64,000 nucleotides of DNA from Streptomyces spiramyceticus (GCF_028807635.1 NZ_JARBAX010000001.1:2824001-2888000), one strand, 5' to 3'; positions 42,568 to 51,259 are shown, numbered from the stretch's first letter. A program made the numbers and translations. Notes: generated by a model not told the origin, from the sequence alone.

Positions 42568-43974
42568 ATGGTTTCCGAGGTTTCCTCCGAGCACGCTGCC
42601 CAGATTCTCGTCGCTTCCAATCGCGGCCCGGTGACGTACACGCTCGCCGGGGACGGCTCGCTGGCCGCCAGGCGCGGCGGGGGCGGCCTCGTCTCGGGCC
42701 TGTCGGCGATCGGCCAGGGCGCCGAGTCGCTGTGGGTGTGCGCGGCGCTCGGGGACGGCGACCGGGAGGCGGTACGGCGCGGGGTCGGAGAGCCGGGCGT
42801 ACGGATGCTCGCCATCGACGCCGGTGTGCACGCGGACGCGTACAACGGCATCGCGAACTCGGTGCTGTGGTTCGTCCACCACCTGCTCTACCAGACGCCG
42901 CTGGAGCCGGTCTTCGACGCGGAGTTCCGGCGCCAGTGGGCGGCGTACGAGACGTACAACCGCGCCTTCGCCGGGGCGCTGGCGGCGGAGGCGGCGCCGG
43001 GGGCCGCCGTGCTGGTGCAGGACTACCACCTGTGCCTGGTGCCCGGCATGCTGCGCGAGCTGCGCCCCGACCTCAGGATCGGCCACTTCTCGCACACGCC
43101 GTGGGCGCCTGTGGACTACTTCCGCCTGCTTCCCGACGACATCGCGCGTCAGCTGGTGCGCGGTCTGCTGGGCGCGGACAGGGTGGCGTTCCTGACCCGG
43201 CGCTGGGCGGACGCTTTTGGGGCGTGCGCGGTGGATGTGCTGGGGGCCGGGGCCCTGGACGGGACGGCGGTCGGGGTGCACGGGCTCGGCGCGGACGGGG
43301 ACTTCCTGCGGGAGCGGGCGCATCGGCCGGACGTGGACGAGTGCCTGGTGCGGCTGCGCGAGCGGGTCGGGGCCGGGCGGAAGACGATCGTCCGTGTTGA
43401 CCGTACGGAACTCTCCAAGAACATCGTGCGCGGACTGCTCGCGTACCGGCGGCTGCTCGCGGACCGGCCGGAGTGGCGCGGGCAGGTGGTGCACATCGCC
43501 TTCGCGTACCCGTCGCGGCAGGACCTGGCGGTGTACCGCGACTACACGGCGGCCGTACGGACCCTGGCGGAGGAGATCAACTCCGCGTACGGGACGGCTG
43601 ATTGGCAGCCGGTGCTGCTGGAGCTGGACGATGATTTCGCCCGGTCGCTGGCGGCGTACCGGATGGCCGATGTGGCGCTGGTCAACCCGATCAGGGACGG
43701 CATGAACCTCGTCGCGAAGGAGGTGCCGGTCGTCTCCGACGAGGGGTGCGCGCTGGTGCTGTCGCGGGAGGCGGGGGCGTACGAGGAGCTCGGCGACGAC
43801 GCGATCGTCGTCAACCCGTACGACGTGACGGCGACGGCGGAGGCGCTGCACGAGGCGCTGACGATGGCGCCGGAGGAACGGGCGGCACGAACGAAGCGGC
43901 TGGCCGCGGCGGCGACGGCGCTGCCTCCGGCGGCGTGGTTCCTGGACCAGTTGAACGCGCTGGTTTCGGATTAG
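42568..43974 (+). CDS. otsA: GT20 family trehalose-6-phosphate synthase
   Basis: A 468-residue GT-B enzyme of the OtsA family. It would join NDP-glucose and glucose-6-phosphate to trehalose-6-phosphate. Substrate-site motifs are kept: the glycine loop 'RRGGGGLVSGL', 'YNGIANSVLWFVHHLLYQTP', 'VQDYHLCLVPGMLRE', 'FSHTPWAPVDYF', the Arg/Lys pair of 'VDRTELSKNI', and 'NPIRDGMNLVAKEV'. The HTPW in place of the E. coli HIPF marks an actinobacterial subgroup, so a related acceptor (for example glycerol phosphate) cannot be excluded. It follows gpgS and faces otsB across a palindromic repeat. Confidence 0.9.
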   Translation: MVSEVSSEHAAQILVASNRGPVTYTLAGDGSLAARRGGGGLVSGLSAIGQGAESLWVCAALGDGDREAVRRGVGEPGVRMLAIDAGVHADAYNGIANSVLWFVHHLLYQTPLEPVFDAEFRRQWAAYETYNRAFAGALAAEAAPGAAVLVQDYHLCLVPGMLRELRPDLRIGHFSHTPWAPVDYFRLLPDDIARQLVRGLLGADRVAFLTRRWADAFGACAVDVLGAGALDGTAVGVHGLGADGDFLRERAHRPDVDECLVRLRERVGAGRKTIVRVDRTELSKNIVRGLLAYRRLLADRPEWRGQVVHIAFAYPSRQDLAVYRDYTAAVRTLAEEINSAYGTADWQPVLLELDDDFARSLAAYRMADVALVNPIRDGMNLVAKEVPVVSDEGCALVLSREAGAYEELGDDAIVVNPYDVTATAEALHEALTMAPEERAARTKRLAAAATALPPAAWFLDQLNALVSD

Positions 43975-43983
43975 GGCGACGGG

Positions 43984-44228
43984 CGCGGGCGGGGTGCGGT
44001 GCGGGTTGCCTGCGGCGCAGTTCCCCTACCCGCCCCTTTCCCGAAACGTGGGGGCAAGCCCCCAGACCCCCGGACGAAGTCTGGGGAGTGCCCTCAAACG
44101 CCGACGGGCTGAAAGTTGCCGTAAATTCAGCCCCTCCGGCGCTTGAGGAACGGGGTCTGGGGCGGAGCCCCAGGTCGGGAAGGGGCGGGGTGGGGAAAGC
44201 GCCGCAGGCAACCCGCACCGCACCCGTG
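43984..44228. repeat. Long palindromic intergenic repeat between otsA and otsB
   Basis: Arms at 44008-44045 and 44176-44209 are nearly perfect inverted copies of each other. They match the arms at 3034-3067 and 3173-3206. The inside carries GGGGTCTGGGGCGGAGCCCC and an AACGCC/GGCGCTT pair. It sits between two convergent genes and should fold into a strong hairpin. Confidence 0.8.
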
Positions 44229-44230
44229 CC

Positions 44231-45076
44231 CTAACCCGACGCCAGCGCCGCCAGCAGCCGGACCACTCCCACCGGACCCTCCACCACCAAATCCGCCCGC
44301 TCCGCGAGCTCCCGCACCTCGCTGCCGCTGCACACCAGCAGCCCCGGCACGCCCTCTGTGCGCAGCTTCTCCACCGCCGAGAACGCCGCCATGTCGCCGA
44401 GGTCGTCGCCCGCGTACAGGACACAGCCCGCGTCGACCTCCCGTACGTACTCGGCCAGCGCCAGGCCCTTGTCCATGCCGGGTGGGCGCAACTCCAGTAC
44501 CAGGCGGCCGGGTTCGACGATCAGGCCGTGGCGGGCGGCCAGCTCGGCCAGCGGGGCGCGCAGCGCTTCGAAGGCCGCCTGCGGGTCGGCGGCGCGGCGC
44601 GTGTGCACGGCGACGGCCTGGCCCTTCTCCTCTATCCAGGAGCCTCGCCAGGCACCGATGCCGTCGAGGAAGCCGGGGAGTTCGGCGCGGGCCGCCTGCA
44701 CGCCGGGGTGCGGGGCGGGGGCGTGGACCGTGCCGCTGACGGCGTCCCAGCGCTCGGCGCCGTAATGGCCGAGGACGACCAGGTGTTCGAGGCCGGGGAC
44801 TCCGGCGAAGCCGCCGTAGCGGACGGCGACGCCCGCCGGGCGGCCCGTGATCACGGCGACCGATCCGACGCGCGGCGCGAGCGCCGAGAGCGCGGGTACG
44901 GCGCCGGGGTGGGCGCGGGACTGCTCGGGGTCGGGGACGATCTCGGCAAGCGTGCCGTCGAAGTCGAGTGCGACGACCGCCCGTTCCGGCGCCGCCAGCA
45001 GCGCGGCCAGGCCGTCGCGGCCGGCCTGCGTGACAGGCGTGAAGTCGCTCGGCAGGGGGTGCGGTTGACTGCCCAT
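44231..45076 (-). CDS. otsB: Trehalose-6-phosphate phosphatase
   Basis: A 281-residue HAD phosphatase of the OtsB type. Motif I is 'VVALDFDGTLAEIVPDPEQS' near residue 35, motif II is 'VAVITGRP' near 73, the cap has 'GSWIEEKGQAVAVHTR' near 145, and motif IV is 'VLYAGDDLGDMAAFSAVEKL' near 220. It should dephosphorylate trehalose-6-phosphate made by the adjacent otsA product, or possibly glucosylglycerate phosphate from GpgS. It faces otsA and is followed upstream on the same strand by DUF3263. Confidence 0.93.
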   Translation of the reverse strand: MGSQPHPLPSDFTPVTQAGRDGLAALLAAPERAVVALDFDGTLAEIVPDPEQSRAHPGAVPALSALAPRVGSVAVITGRPAGVAVRYGGFAGVPGLEHLVVLGHYGAERWDAVSGTVHAPAPHPGVQAARAELPGFLDGIGAWRGSWIEEKGQAVAVHTRRAADPQAAFEALRAPLAELAARHGLIVEPGRLVLELRPPGMDKGLALAEYVREVDAGCVLYAGDDLGDMAAFSAVEKLRTEGVPGLLVCSGSEVRELAERADLVVEGPVGVVRLLAALASG

Positions 45077-45116
45077 GCCCAGACCCTACCGGCGTACGGC
45101 GCCCCCGGCACGGGGG

Positions 45117-45365
45117 TCAGCGACGCTCGCGGCGGGCTTCTCGCACGCGGCGGAGGCGGTTGACCGTAACGGGGTCGTGGGCGAGTGCGCGCGGGTCGTC
45201 GAGGAGGGCGTTGAGGAGCTGGTAGTAGCGGGTCGGCGAGATGCCGAGCTGCTCGCGTACGGCACGCTCCTTGGCGCCGGGACCGGACCAGGACCGGCGC
45301 TCGACGGCGAGAACGGCACGGTCCCGGTCGGAGAGCTCGGGACTGTGCGCGTCGTCGTCAGGCAT
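45117..45365 (-). CDS. DUF3263 family small helix-turn-helix-like protein
   Basis: An 82-residue protein with 'LSDRDRAVLAVERRSWSGPG' and 'KERAVREQLGISPTRYYQLL', which matches DUF3263. The second stretch looks like a helix-turn-helix, so a DNA-binding role is plausible but unproven. It lies 40 bases upstream of otsB on the same strand. Confidence 0.88.
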   Translation of the reverse strand: MPDDDAHSPELSDRDRAVLAVERRSWSGPGAKERAVREQLGISPTRYYQLLNALLDDPRALAHDPVTVNRLRRVREARRERR

Positions 45366-45403
45366 ACGGGCAGTGTAGGACGGCGTAAGTCCCGCTGATG
45401 GTT

Positions 45404-45512
45404 CTAGGGCGTGTCCGGCGGATCATGCCTGGGCCGCGGGGCTTGGCACGCACATCTGCGCTGATATAGCGCCGCACCCTGAAGCCGGCCTGATCCGCCG
45501 GACACGCCCTAG
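45404..45512. mobile_element. MITE-like element with 22-base terminal inverted repeats, copy 2
   Basis: A 109-base element. Its ends, 45404-45425 and 45491-45512, are perfect inverted copies over 22 bases and begin with CTAG. It has no coding capacity. The first 58 bases match the copy at 8161-8218 at 56 positions. The terminal CTAG gives the TAG stop of the adjacent sugar-binding protein gene (45509-45511). Such ends fit a short non-autonomous element of an IS using a TA or CTAG target. Confidence 0.75.
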
Positions 45513-46777
45513 TCCGCGTTCTCGGTCGCCGCAGCCTCGCGCCCGATCGCTCCCAGCGTGCTCGCCGGGTTGCCGTTCGGCCCCACCGTCCCGCCGATCT
45601 GAAGCTTGATGTTCTCGCTGACCTTCGCCCAGGACGTCTTGCCCACCGGATAGAGCGTCGACTCGGGCAGCGCCTCAAGGAACGGCCACAGGTCCTTGTT
45701 GGCGGGGTCCTCGCCCATCCGCTCGGAGGCGGAGACGGTGACCGGCAGCAGGTCGTACTGGTCGGCGAAGTCGAGGACGTTCTCGTCGCTGTAGGCGAAG
45801 TCGAGGAACGCGCCGATCTCCTTGCGGTGGCCGTTCTGCTTGAAGCCCATCATCCAGTCGGCCACGCCCATCGCGGACTTGGCCTTCCCGTCGGGGCCGG
45901 GCAGCGGGACCATGCCGACCTTCACGCCGTTCTTCTCGGCCTGCTGCATGAGGGAGGGGTGGCCGTTGAGCATGCCGACCTCGCCCTCGGCGAACGCCGT
46001 GAAGGCGGGCTGGCGGTTGAGCTTGCCGGGCGCGACGGGGCCCGTCAGGTTCTCGGCGACGAGGTTGTTCTTCAGCCAGTCGAACGTCTTGATGTTCTGC
46101 TCGGAGTCGATGGTGTACGTACCGACCGAGTCGGTGTAACCGCCGCCGCCGCTGAGTATCCACATCATGGTCTCGGCCTGCGCCTCCTCGCCTCCCAGCG
46201 GCAGCGCGAACGGGTACTTCACGCCGCGCTGCTTGAGCGTCCTGGCCGCGCTCTCGATGCCGGCCCACGTCTTGGGGGGCTTGAGGCCTGCCTGGGTGAA
46301 GAGCGACTCGTTGTAGAAGAGCAGCCGGGTGCTGGCCACGAACGGGATGCCGTACTGCACCCGGTTGACCTCGCCCGCGTCGGCGAGCGGCGCGAGGAGA
46401 TTGGCCTGTACGGGGATGGAGAGCAGGCTGTCGGCCGAGTAGAGCTTGTCCTGGGCCGCGTAGTCGGCGTACGCGCCGATCTGGGCGATGTCGGGGGCCT
46501 TGCCGGCCGCGACCATCTCGGCGACCTTGCGGTCGACGTCTTTCCAGTCGTAGATCTGTACGTCGACCTTGATGTTCTTGTTCTTGGCCTCGAAGGCGGT
46601 GGCGACGCCGTCCCAGTACTGCTTGGTGCTGTCGCCGCCTTCCAGGTCGTAGTCCGCCGCAACGAAGGTGAGGGTGATGTCACCCTCGTCCGAGCTGCTG
46701 CTTCCGCATCCGGCCAGCGCCACTGTCATACCCAGTGCGGCCACTGTCGCGGTCAAACCCAAGAAGCGCCGGTGCAC
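45509..46777 (-). CDS. ABC transporter sugar-binding lipoprotein
   Basis: A 422-residue extracellular solute-binding lipoprotein of the sugar type. The lipobox 'LAGC' (Cys at residue 24) is followed by a Ser/Asp linker. Typical stretches are 'FDWLKNNLVAENLTG', 'AFTAFAEGEVGMLNGHPSL' and 'VADWMMGFKQNGHRKEIGAF'. No permease or ATPase genes are beside it, so its transporter lies elsewhere or is shared. It diverges from nagK across a region with two DasR-like sites, so an amino sugar is the likely ligand, by inference. GTG start at 46777. Confidence 0.9.
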   Translation of the reverse strand: MHRRFLGLTATVAALGMTVALAGCGSSSSDEGDITLTFVAADYDLEGGDSTKQYWDGVATAFEAKNKNIKVDVQIYDWKDVDRKVAEMVAAGKAPDIAQIGAYADYAAQDKLYSADSLLSIPVQANLLAPLADAGEVNRVQYGIPFVASTRLLFYNESLFTQAGLKPPKTWAGIESAARTLKQRGVKYPFALPLGGEEAQAETMMWILSGGGGYTDSVGTYTIDSEQNIKTFDWLKNNLVAENLTGPVAPGKLNRQPAFTAFAEGEVGMLNGHPSLMQQAEKNGVKVGMVPLPGPDGKAKSAMGVADWMMGFKQNGHRKEIGAFLDFAYSDENVLDFADQYDLLPVTVSASERMGEDPANKDLWPFLEALPESTLYPVGKTSWAKVSENIKLQIGGTVGPNGNPASTLGAIGREAAATENAD

Positions 46778-46865
46778 AGCTCTTTCCCACCCTCATTCGT
46801 TGTCCCAGACGACCCCCGTGACGCCCGACATGTCTACGAGCAGCAATTTTCACCTACTGATCACA

Positions 46866-46881
46866 TGAGGTCTACACCACT
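46866..46881. promoter_or_regulatory. DasR-type operator (dre), site 1
   Basis: TGAGGTCTACACCACT matches 12 of 16 bases of the DasR consensus ACTGGTCTAGACCACT, with 11 of 12 in the right part. It is 88 bases before the sugar-binding protein start and about 120 before nagK. Confidence 0.6.
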
Positions 46882-46957
46882 CCGGTCTCACTTCCGCAAC
46901 ACCTTCCCTCCCCCTCCCGTTCCCGGTCCTGTTCCCTCTTCCGCCACACAAGAGCGA

Positions 46958-46973
46958 AGTGGACTAGACCTTT
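46958..46973. promoter_or_regulatory. DasR-type operator (dre), site 2, at the nagK promoter
   Basis: AGTGGACTAGACCTTT matches 13 of 16 bases of the dre consensus. It lies 27 bases before the nagK GTG and would overlap the -35 zone of a promoter whose -10 (GAGACT, 46989-46994) ends six bases before that GTG. Confidence 0.65.
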
Positions 46974-47000
46974 CGCGGGTCGACGCGCGAGACTGTTCTT

Positions 47001-47960
47001 GTGAAACACGTCATCGCCCTCGATGTGGGCGGCACCGGGATGAAGGCCGCGCTCGTCGGGGCGGACGGCACACTGCTGCACGAGGCACGCCGGGCCACCG
47101 GCCGTGAGCGGGGGCCCGACGCCGTCGTCGAGTCCATCGCCGGCTTCGCCGCCGAGCTCCGCGCGTACGGCGAGGAGCGGTACGGCGAGAGCGCCTCCGC
47201 CGCCGGCGTCGCCGTCCCCGGCATCGTCGACGCCGAGAACGGCATCGCCGTCTACGCCGCCAACCTCGGCTGGCACGACGTACCCATGCGCGATCTGCTG
47301 AGCCGCAGGCTGCACGGCGTGCCCGTCGCCCTCGGCCACGACGTCCGTACGGGCGGCCTCGCCGAGGGCCGTATCGGCGCCGGCAGGGGCGCGGACCGGT
47401 TCCTGTTCGTACCGCTGGGGACCGGGATCGCCGGGGCCATCGGGATCGACGGGAAGATCGAGGCCGGTGCCCACGGGTGCGCCGGCGAGATCGGGCACAT
47501 CGTCGTACGCCCTGGCGGCCCTCCGTGCGGCTGCGGCCAGCGCGGCTGCCTGGAACGCCTCGCCTCCGCCTCCGCCGTGTCCGCCGCCTGGGCAGCCGCG
47601 TCCGGCGACGCGGACGCCGACGCCGCCGACTGCGCCAAGGCCGTCGAGTCCGGGGACTCGCGGGCCCAGGACGTGTGGCGGGAGGCCGTCGGCGCGCTCG
47701 CCGACGGGCTCGTCACCGCGCTCACCCTGCTGGACCCCCGCACTCTGATCATCGGTGGCGGTCTCGCCGAGGCGGGGGAAACCTTGTTCACACCACTGAG
47801 GGCCGCCGTCGCGGAACGCGTCACGTTCCAGAAACTGCCCGAGATCGTTCCGGCGGCCCTCGGGGACACCGCCGGATGCCTGGGCGCGGGGCTGCTCGCC
47901 TGGGATCTTCTCGCCACGGAATCCACGGAATCCACGGAATCCCAGGAGGTATCCGCCTGA
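47001..47960 (+). CDS. nagK: ROK family N-acetylglucosamine kinase
   Basis: A 319-residue ROK sugar kinase. The ATP site is 'IALDVGGTGMKAALVGADG' at the start and 'FVPLGTGIAGAIGIDG' near residue 137. The ROK zinc motif is 'GCAGEIGHIVVRPGGPPCGC' followed by GQRGCLE near 160-180. By context it makes GlcNAc-6-phosphate for NagA, whose ATG overlaps this stop by one base. The C-terminal end carries a TES repeat from a nine-base tandem repeat. Probably leaderless at the GTG and DasR-controlled. Confidence 0.93.
   Translation: MKHVIALDVGGTGMKAALVGADGTLLHEARRATGRERGPDAVVESIAGFAAELRAYGEERYGESASAAGVAVPGIVDAENGIAVYAANLGWHDVPMRDLLSRRLHGVPVALGHDVRTGGLAEGRIGAGRGADRFLFVPLGTGIAGAIGIDGKIEAGAHGCAGEIGHIVVRPGGPPCGCGQRGCLERLASASAVSAAWAAASGDADADAADCAKAVESGDSRAQDVWREAVGALADGLVTALTLLDPRTLIIGGGLAEAGETLFTPLRAAVAERVTFQKLPEIVPAALGDTAGCLGAGLLAWDLLATESTESTESQEVSA
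47914..47940. repeat. Nine-base tandem repeat at the nagK 3' end
   Basis: Three copies of CCACGGAAT in frame, encoding TES repeats just before the nagA ribosome site. Confidence 0.75.
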
Positions 47961-49114
47961 TGGCCGGACGCGCTGCAACCAAGGTTCTCTCCGGTGCCCG
48001 GGTGGTGCTGCCGACCGGGACCGTCGAGAACGGGCGGGTCATCGTCGACGGCGGCCGCATCGCCGGAGCCGCACCGGCCGACGCCCCGGCGCTCGACCTC
48101 TCCGGCCACTGGATCGTGCCCGGCTTCGTCGACATGCACGTACACGGCGGCGGCGGCGCTTCCTTCACCTCCGGGACCGCCGAGGACGTACTCACGGGTG
48201 TACGCACCCACCGCGAGCACGGCACCACGACCATCACGGGGTCGCTGGTGACCGGCGAGATGGACGTACTCGCCAGGCAGGCCGCGCTGCTCTCCGAGCT
48301 CGTCGAGCAGGGCGACCTGGCGGGCATCCACTTCGAGGGCCCGTTCATCTCGCCCTGCCGCAAGGGCGCGCACAGCGAGGACCTGCTGCGCGACCCCGAC
48401 CCGGCGGAGGTCCGCAAGCTGATCGACGCGGCGCACGGCACGGCGAAGATGGTCACCCTCGCCACCGAACTGCCCGGCGGCATCGAGTCCGTACGACTGC
48501 TTGCCGAGCACGGAGTCGTCGCCGCGATCGGCCACACGGACGCGACGTACGAGCAGACCGTCGAGGCCATCGAAGCGGGCGCGACCGTCGCCACCCACCT
48601 CTACAACGCGATGCCGGCGCTCGGCCACCGCACTCCGGGCCCGATCGCCGCACTGCTCGAAGACGAGCGGGTCACGGTCGAGCTGATCAACGACGGCACC
48701 CATCTGCACCCCGCCGCGCTGGAGCTGGCGTACCACCGCGCGGGCGCGGCCAGGGTCGCGTTCATCACGGACGCGATGGACGCGGCGGGCTTCGGCGACG
48801 GCACGTACCTCCTCGGCCCCCTTGAGGTGGAGGTGAAGGACGGGGTCGCGCGCCTCGCCGAGGGCGGTTCGATCGCCGGGTCCACGCTCACGCTCGACAC
48901 GGCCTTCAAGCGTGCGGTGACGATCGACCGGCTGCCCGTCGAGGACGTCGTACGTTCCATCTCGGCCAATCCGGCCCGCCTGCTCGGCGTCGACGACAGG
49001 GTCGGATCGCTGGAGCCCGGCAAGGACGCGGACCTGGTGGTGCTGGACGCGGAGTTCACGCTGAAAGGCGTGATGCGCAAGGGCGAATGGGTGATTGAAC
49101 CGCAAGGGGCTTGA
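47960..49114 (+). CDS. nagA: N-acetylglucosamine-6-phosphate deacetylase
   Basis: NagA removes acetate from GlcNAc-6-phosphate to give glucosamine-6-phosphate. The 384 residues carry the amidohydrolase metal site: 'GFVDMHVHGGGG' near residue 55, the Glu of 'GIHFEGPFISP' near 125, the His of 'AIGHTDATYEQT' near 192, 'THLYNAMPALGHRTPG' near 213, and the Asp of 'AFITDAMDAAGFG' near 270. AGGAGG lies 11 bases before the ATG, and the start overlaps nagK by one base. The operon ends at a classical terminator. Confidence 0.97.
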   Translation: MAGRAATKVLSGARVVLPTGTVENGRVIVDGGRIAGAAPADAPALDLSGHWIVPGFVDMHVHGGGGASFTSGTAEDVLTGVRTHREHGTTTITGSLVTGEMDVLARQAALLSELVEQGDLAGIHFEGPFISPCRKGAHSEDLLRDPDPAEVRKLIDAAHGTAKMVTLATELPGGIESVRLLAEHGVVAAIGHTDATYEQTVEAIEAGATVATHLYNAMPALGHRTPGPIAALLEDERVTVELINDGTHLHPAALELAYHRAGAARVAFITDAMDAAGFGDGTYLLGPLEVEVKDGVARLAEGGSIAGSTLTLDTAFKRAVTIDRLPVEDVVRSISANPARLLGVDDRVGSLEPGKDADLVVLDAEFTLKGVMRKGEWVIEPQGA

Positions 49115-49123
49115 TTTTGGACG

Positions 49124-49158
49124 GCGGTTGGCCCTGAGCGCTGGGCCAACCGCTTTTT
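49124..49158 (+). terminator. Intrinsic terminator after nagA
   Basis: Perfect 11-base arms (49124-49134 and 49143-49153) with an eight-base loop, followed by a T-rich run (TTTTTCTTT). One of the few U-tailed terminators in this window. Confidence 0.9.
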
Positions 49159-49237
49159 CTTTGGCATGATCACCCCGAAGAGAAGGCCAGCAAACGCTTT
49201 CTACGGATGCCGAACCGACCGCCGACGGGGGCCTTGA

Positions 49238-50164
49238 GTGATCCTGACGGTCACGCTGAACACCGCACTCGACATCACGTACCGCGTCCCGGCCCTGACC
49301 CCGCACGCCTCGCACCGCGTCACCGACGTCGCCGAACGCCCCGGCGGCAAAGGCCTGAACGTCGCCCGCGTACTGGCGGCCCTGGGCCACGACACGGTAG
49401 TGACGGGCTTCGCGGGCGGCCCGGCAGGTGCCGTACTTCGCGACCTCCTGGCACCCCTCGCCCCCGTCGACGCACTCGTCCCGGTCGCCGGAACGACCCG
49501 CCGCACCATCGCCGTGGTCGACGACACGACCGGCGACACCACGCAGCTCAACGAGCCCGGCCCGGCCGTCACCCCCGAGGAGTGGGCAGCGTTCCTCGCC
49601 TCGTACGGGAAGCTCCTCCGCGACGCCGAAGCGGTGGCCCTCTGCGGCAGCCTGCCCCCGGGCATCCACGTCGGGGCGTACGCCGAACTCGTCCGGCACG
49701 CCCGAGCCGCCGGCGTTCCCGTACTCCTCGACACCAGCGGCGAACCCCTGCGCCGGGGCATCGCCGCCCGCCCCGACCTCGTCAAGCCCAACGCCGACGA
49801 ACTCGCCCAGCTCACCGGCTCCCGCGAGCCCCTGCGCGCCACCCACGACGCCCGCCGCCGGGGCGCGCACGCCGTGGTCGCCTCGCTGGGCGCGGACGGC
49901 ATGCTCGCCGCGACGGCCGAAGGCATGTGGCAGGCGACCCCGCCGACCCGCATGAAGGGCAACCCGACCGGCGCGGGCGACTCGGCAGTGGCCGGAATCC
50001 TCTCCGGCCTGGTCGAACAACTCCCCTGGCCGCAGCGCCTCGCAAGGGCGGTCGCACTCTCGGCGGCGACGGTGGCGGCACCGGCGGCGGGCGAGTTCGA
50101 CCCGGGGACGTACGAAGACCTACTGCCCAGGGTCGAAGTCACCGCGCACGCGACGGCGGCGTAA
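49238..50164 (+). CDS. PfkB family sugar-phosphate kinase (1-phosphofructokinase-like)
   Basis: A 308-residue PfkB/ribokinase-fold kinase. 'LTVTLNTALDITYRVPAL' at the start, the glycine-rich 'VAERPGGKGLNVARVLAALG' near residue 32 and the catalytic 'NPTGAGDSAVAGILSG' near 247 are typical of the FruK/LacC branch. It should phosphorylate fructose-1-phosphate or tagatose-6-phosphate; which is not decided by sequence. It starts 123 bases after nagA, beyond its terminator, so it has its own promoter. The GTG at 49238 has GGGGGCC upstream. Confidence 0.9.
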   Translation: MILTVTLNTALDITYRVPALTPHASHRVTDVAERPGGKGLNVARVLAALGHDTVVTGFAGGPAGAVLRDLLAPLAPVDALVPVAGTTRRTIAVVDDTTGDTTQLNEPGPAVTPEEWAAFLASYGKLLRDAEAVALCGSLPPGIHVGAYAELVRHARAAGVPVLLDTSGEPLRRGIAARPDLVKPNADELAQLTGSREPLRATHDARRRGAHAVVASLGADGMLAATAEGMWQATPPTRMKGNPTGAGDSAVAGILSGLVEQLPWPQRLARAVALSAATVAAPAAGEFDPGTYEDLLPRVEVTAHATAA

Positions 50165-50174
50165 AATCGTCAGC

Positions 50175-51137
50175 TCACTTGTGGCCGGCGATGAGTTCCA
50201 GCCGGTCGAGGTTCGCCTCGCACTGGTCGCCGTCACCGCACGAAATCACGACCGTGTTCTCGCCCTCGGTGAGGTTGATGTAGGCGTAGGTGTTGGTCCA
50301 GCCCTTGTCCCACGCACCCTCCGCCGCGTTGGCGAAGTTCTTCATGTTCAGGCCGCTGCCGTGCGGCTTCCCGTTGACCGTCAGCGACGTCTTGGCGTCC
50401 TTGCCGGGTACGCCGTAGTCGATCGACAGCGTGTACGCACCCGCCTTCGGCACCTTCACCTTCCAGGTCGCCGAGGCGCCCGGGGTGTTCAGCGGGACGT
50501 ACGCACCGCTCGACGACTTCGCGCCGGGGATCGTCGTGTCCGTGGAGACGCCGGAGAGCTGGAGCTGCGCCGCGTCCTGCTTCGGCAGCTCCGCGGGCTC
50601 CTGTGCCTTGTCCGTCGGGTCCTCGCTCGGCTTGACCGTCTGGCCCGCCGACGAACCGCCGCCGCCCGTTCCGCCCGCCTGCGTGCCCTTGTCCTCGTCC
50701 TTGCCGCTGGTCATCAGCGCGACACCGATGCCTATGACGACCACCGCGACCACCGCGACGGCGCCGATCAGCAACCCCTTGGTGTTGGGTCCGCCACTTC
50801 GGCCGCCTCCGCCTCCGCCGGTCACCGGGACCTGGCGGGTCGGTGCACCGCCAGGCCGGGTCTCGGGGGCCGCGTAGTGGGCGTTGGGCTGGTGGTACTG
50901 CTGCTGCGGGGGGACCTGCTGCGCGTACTGCTGCTGCGGCTGGCCGTACTGCCGCTCGCCGACCGTCCGCACCTGGTTGTACGACGTTCTCGGCACCCCG
51001 GGCTGCGAGGCGGGACCCGGGTAGCCGTAGCCGCCCGAGCGGGGCGGCGTGGCGCCTGCCGCCTGGCCGTCCTCGTAGAGGTAGCCGAACGGATCGTCGT
51101 CCTCGGGCGTGCTCGTGCCGTTGTTCGCGGCAGTCAT
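50175..51137 (-). CDS. Membrane-anchored carbohydrate-binding-module protein
   Basis: A 320-residue protein. The cytoplasmic N-terminal 110 residues are rich in Tyr, Gln and Pro ('QYGQPQQQYAQQVPPQQQYH'). A single membrane helix follows near residues 122-142. A Gly/Ser/Asp linker leads to a C-terminal beta-sandwich of the CBM6/35 type ('WKVKVPKAGAYTLSIDYGVP', 'GWTNTYAYINLTEGENTVVI', 'CEANLDRLELIAG'). It should bind a wall or matrix polysaccharide outside the cell. Alone it has no catalytic domain. It converges on the PfkB gene, ten bases apart. Confidence 0.85.
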   Translation of the reverse strand: MTAANNGTSTPEDDDPFGYLYEDGQAAGATPPRSGGYGYPGPASQPGVPRTSYNQVRTVGERQYGQPQQQYAQQVPPQQQYHQPNAHYAAPETRPGGAPTRQVPVTGGGGGGRSGGPNTKGLLIGAVAVVAVVVIGIGVALMTSGKDEDKGTQAGGTGGGGSSAGQTVKPSEDPTDKAQEPAELPKQDAAQLQLSGVSTDTTIPGAKSSSGAYVPLNTPGASATWKVKVPKAGAYTLSIDYGVPGKDAKTSLTVNGKPHGSGLNMKNFANAAEGAWDKGWTNTYAYINLTEGENTVVISCGDGDQCEANLDRLELIAGHK

Positions 51138-51259
51138 CCCTGGTCACTCCTCACCATGTTCGCCAGCCGTCGCCGACCGGGCGAGCCTACCCCGAACGGG
51201 CAAGCCGAACGTTTGGTCCGGATCACAGTGATGAGCGGAGCGACGAGCGGCGCCCGGTG

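Noticed and set aside
47252..50020. A 922-codon antisense frame over nagA and the PfkB gene
   Set aside because: GC-rich shadow; all motifs lie on the plus strand.
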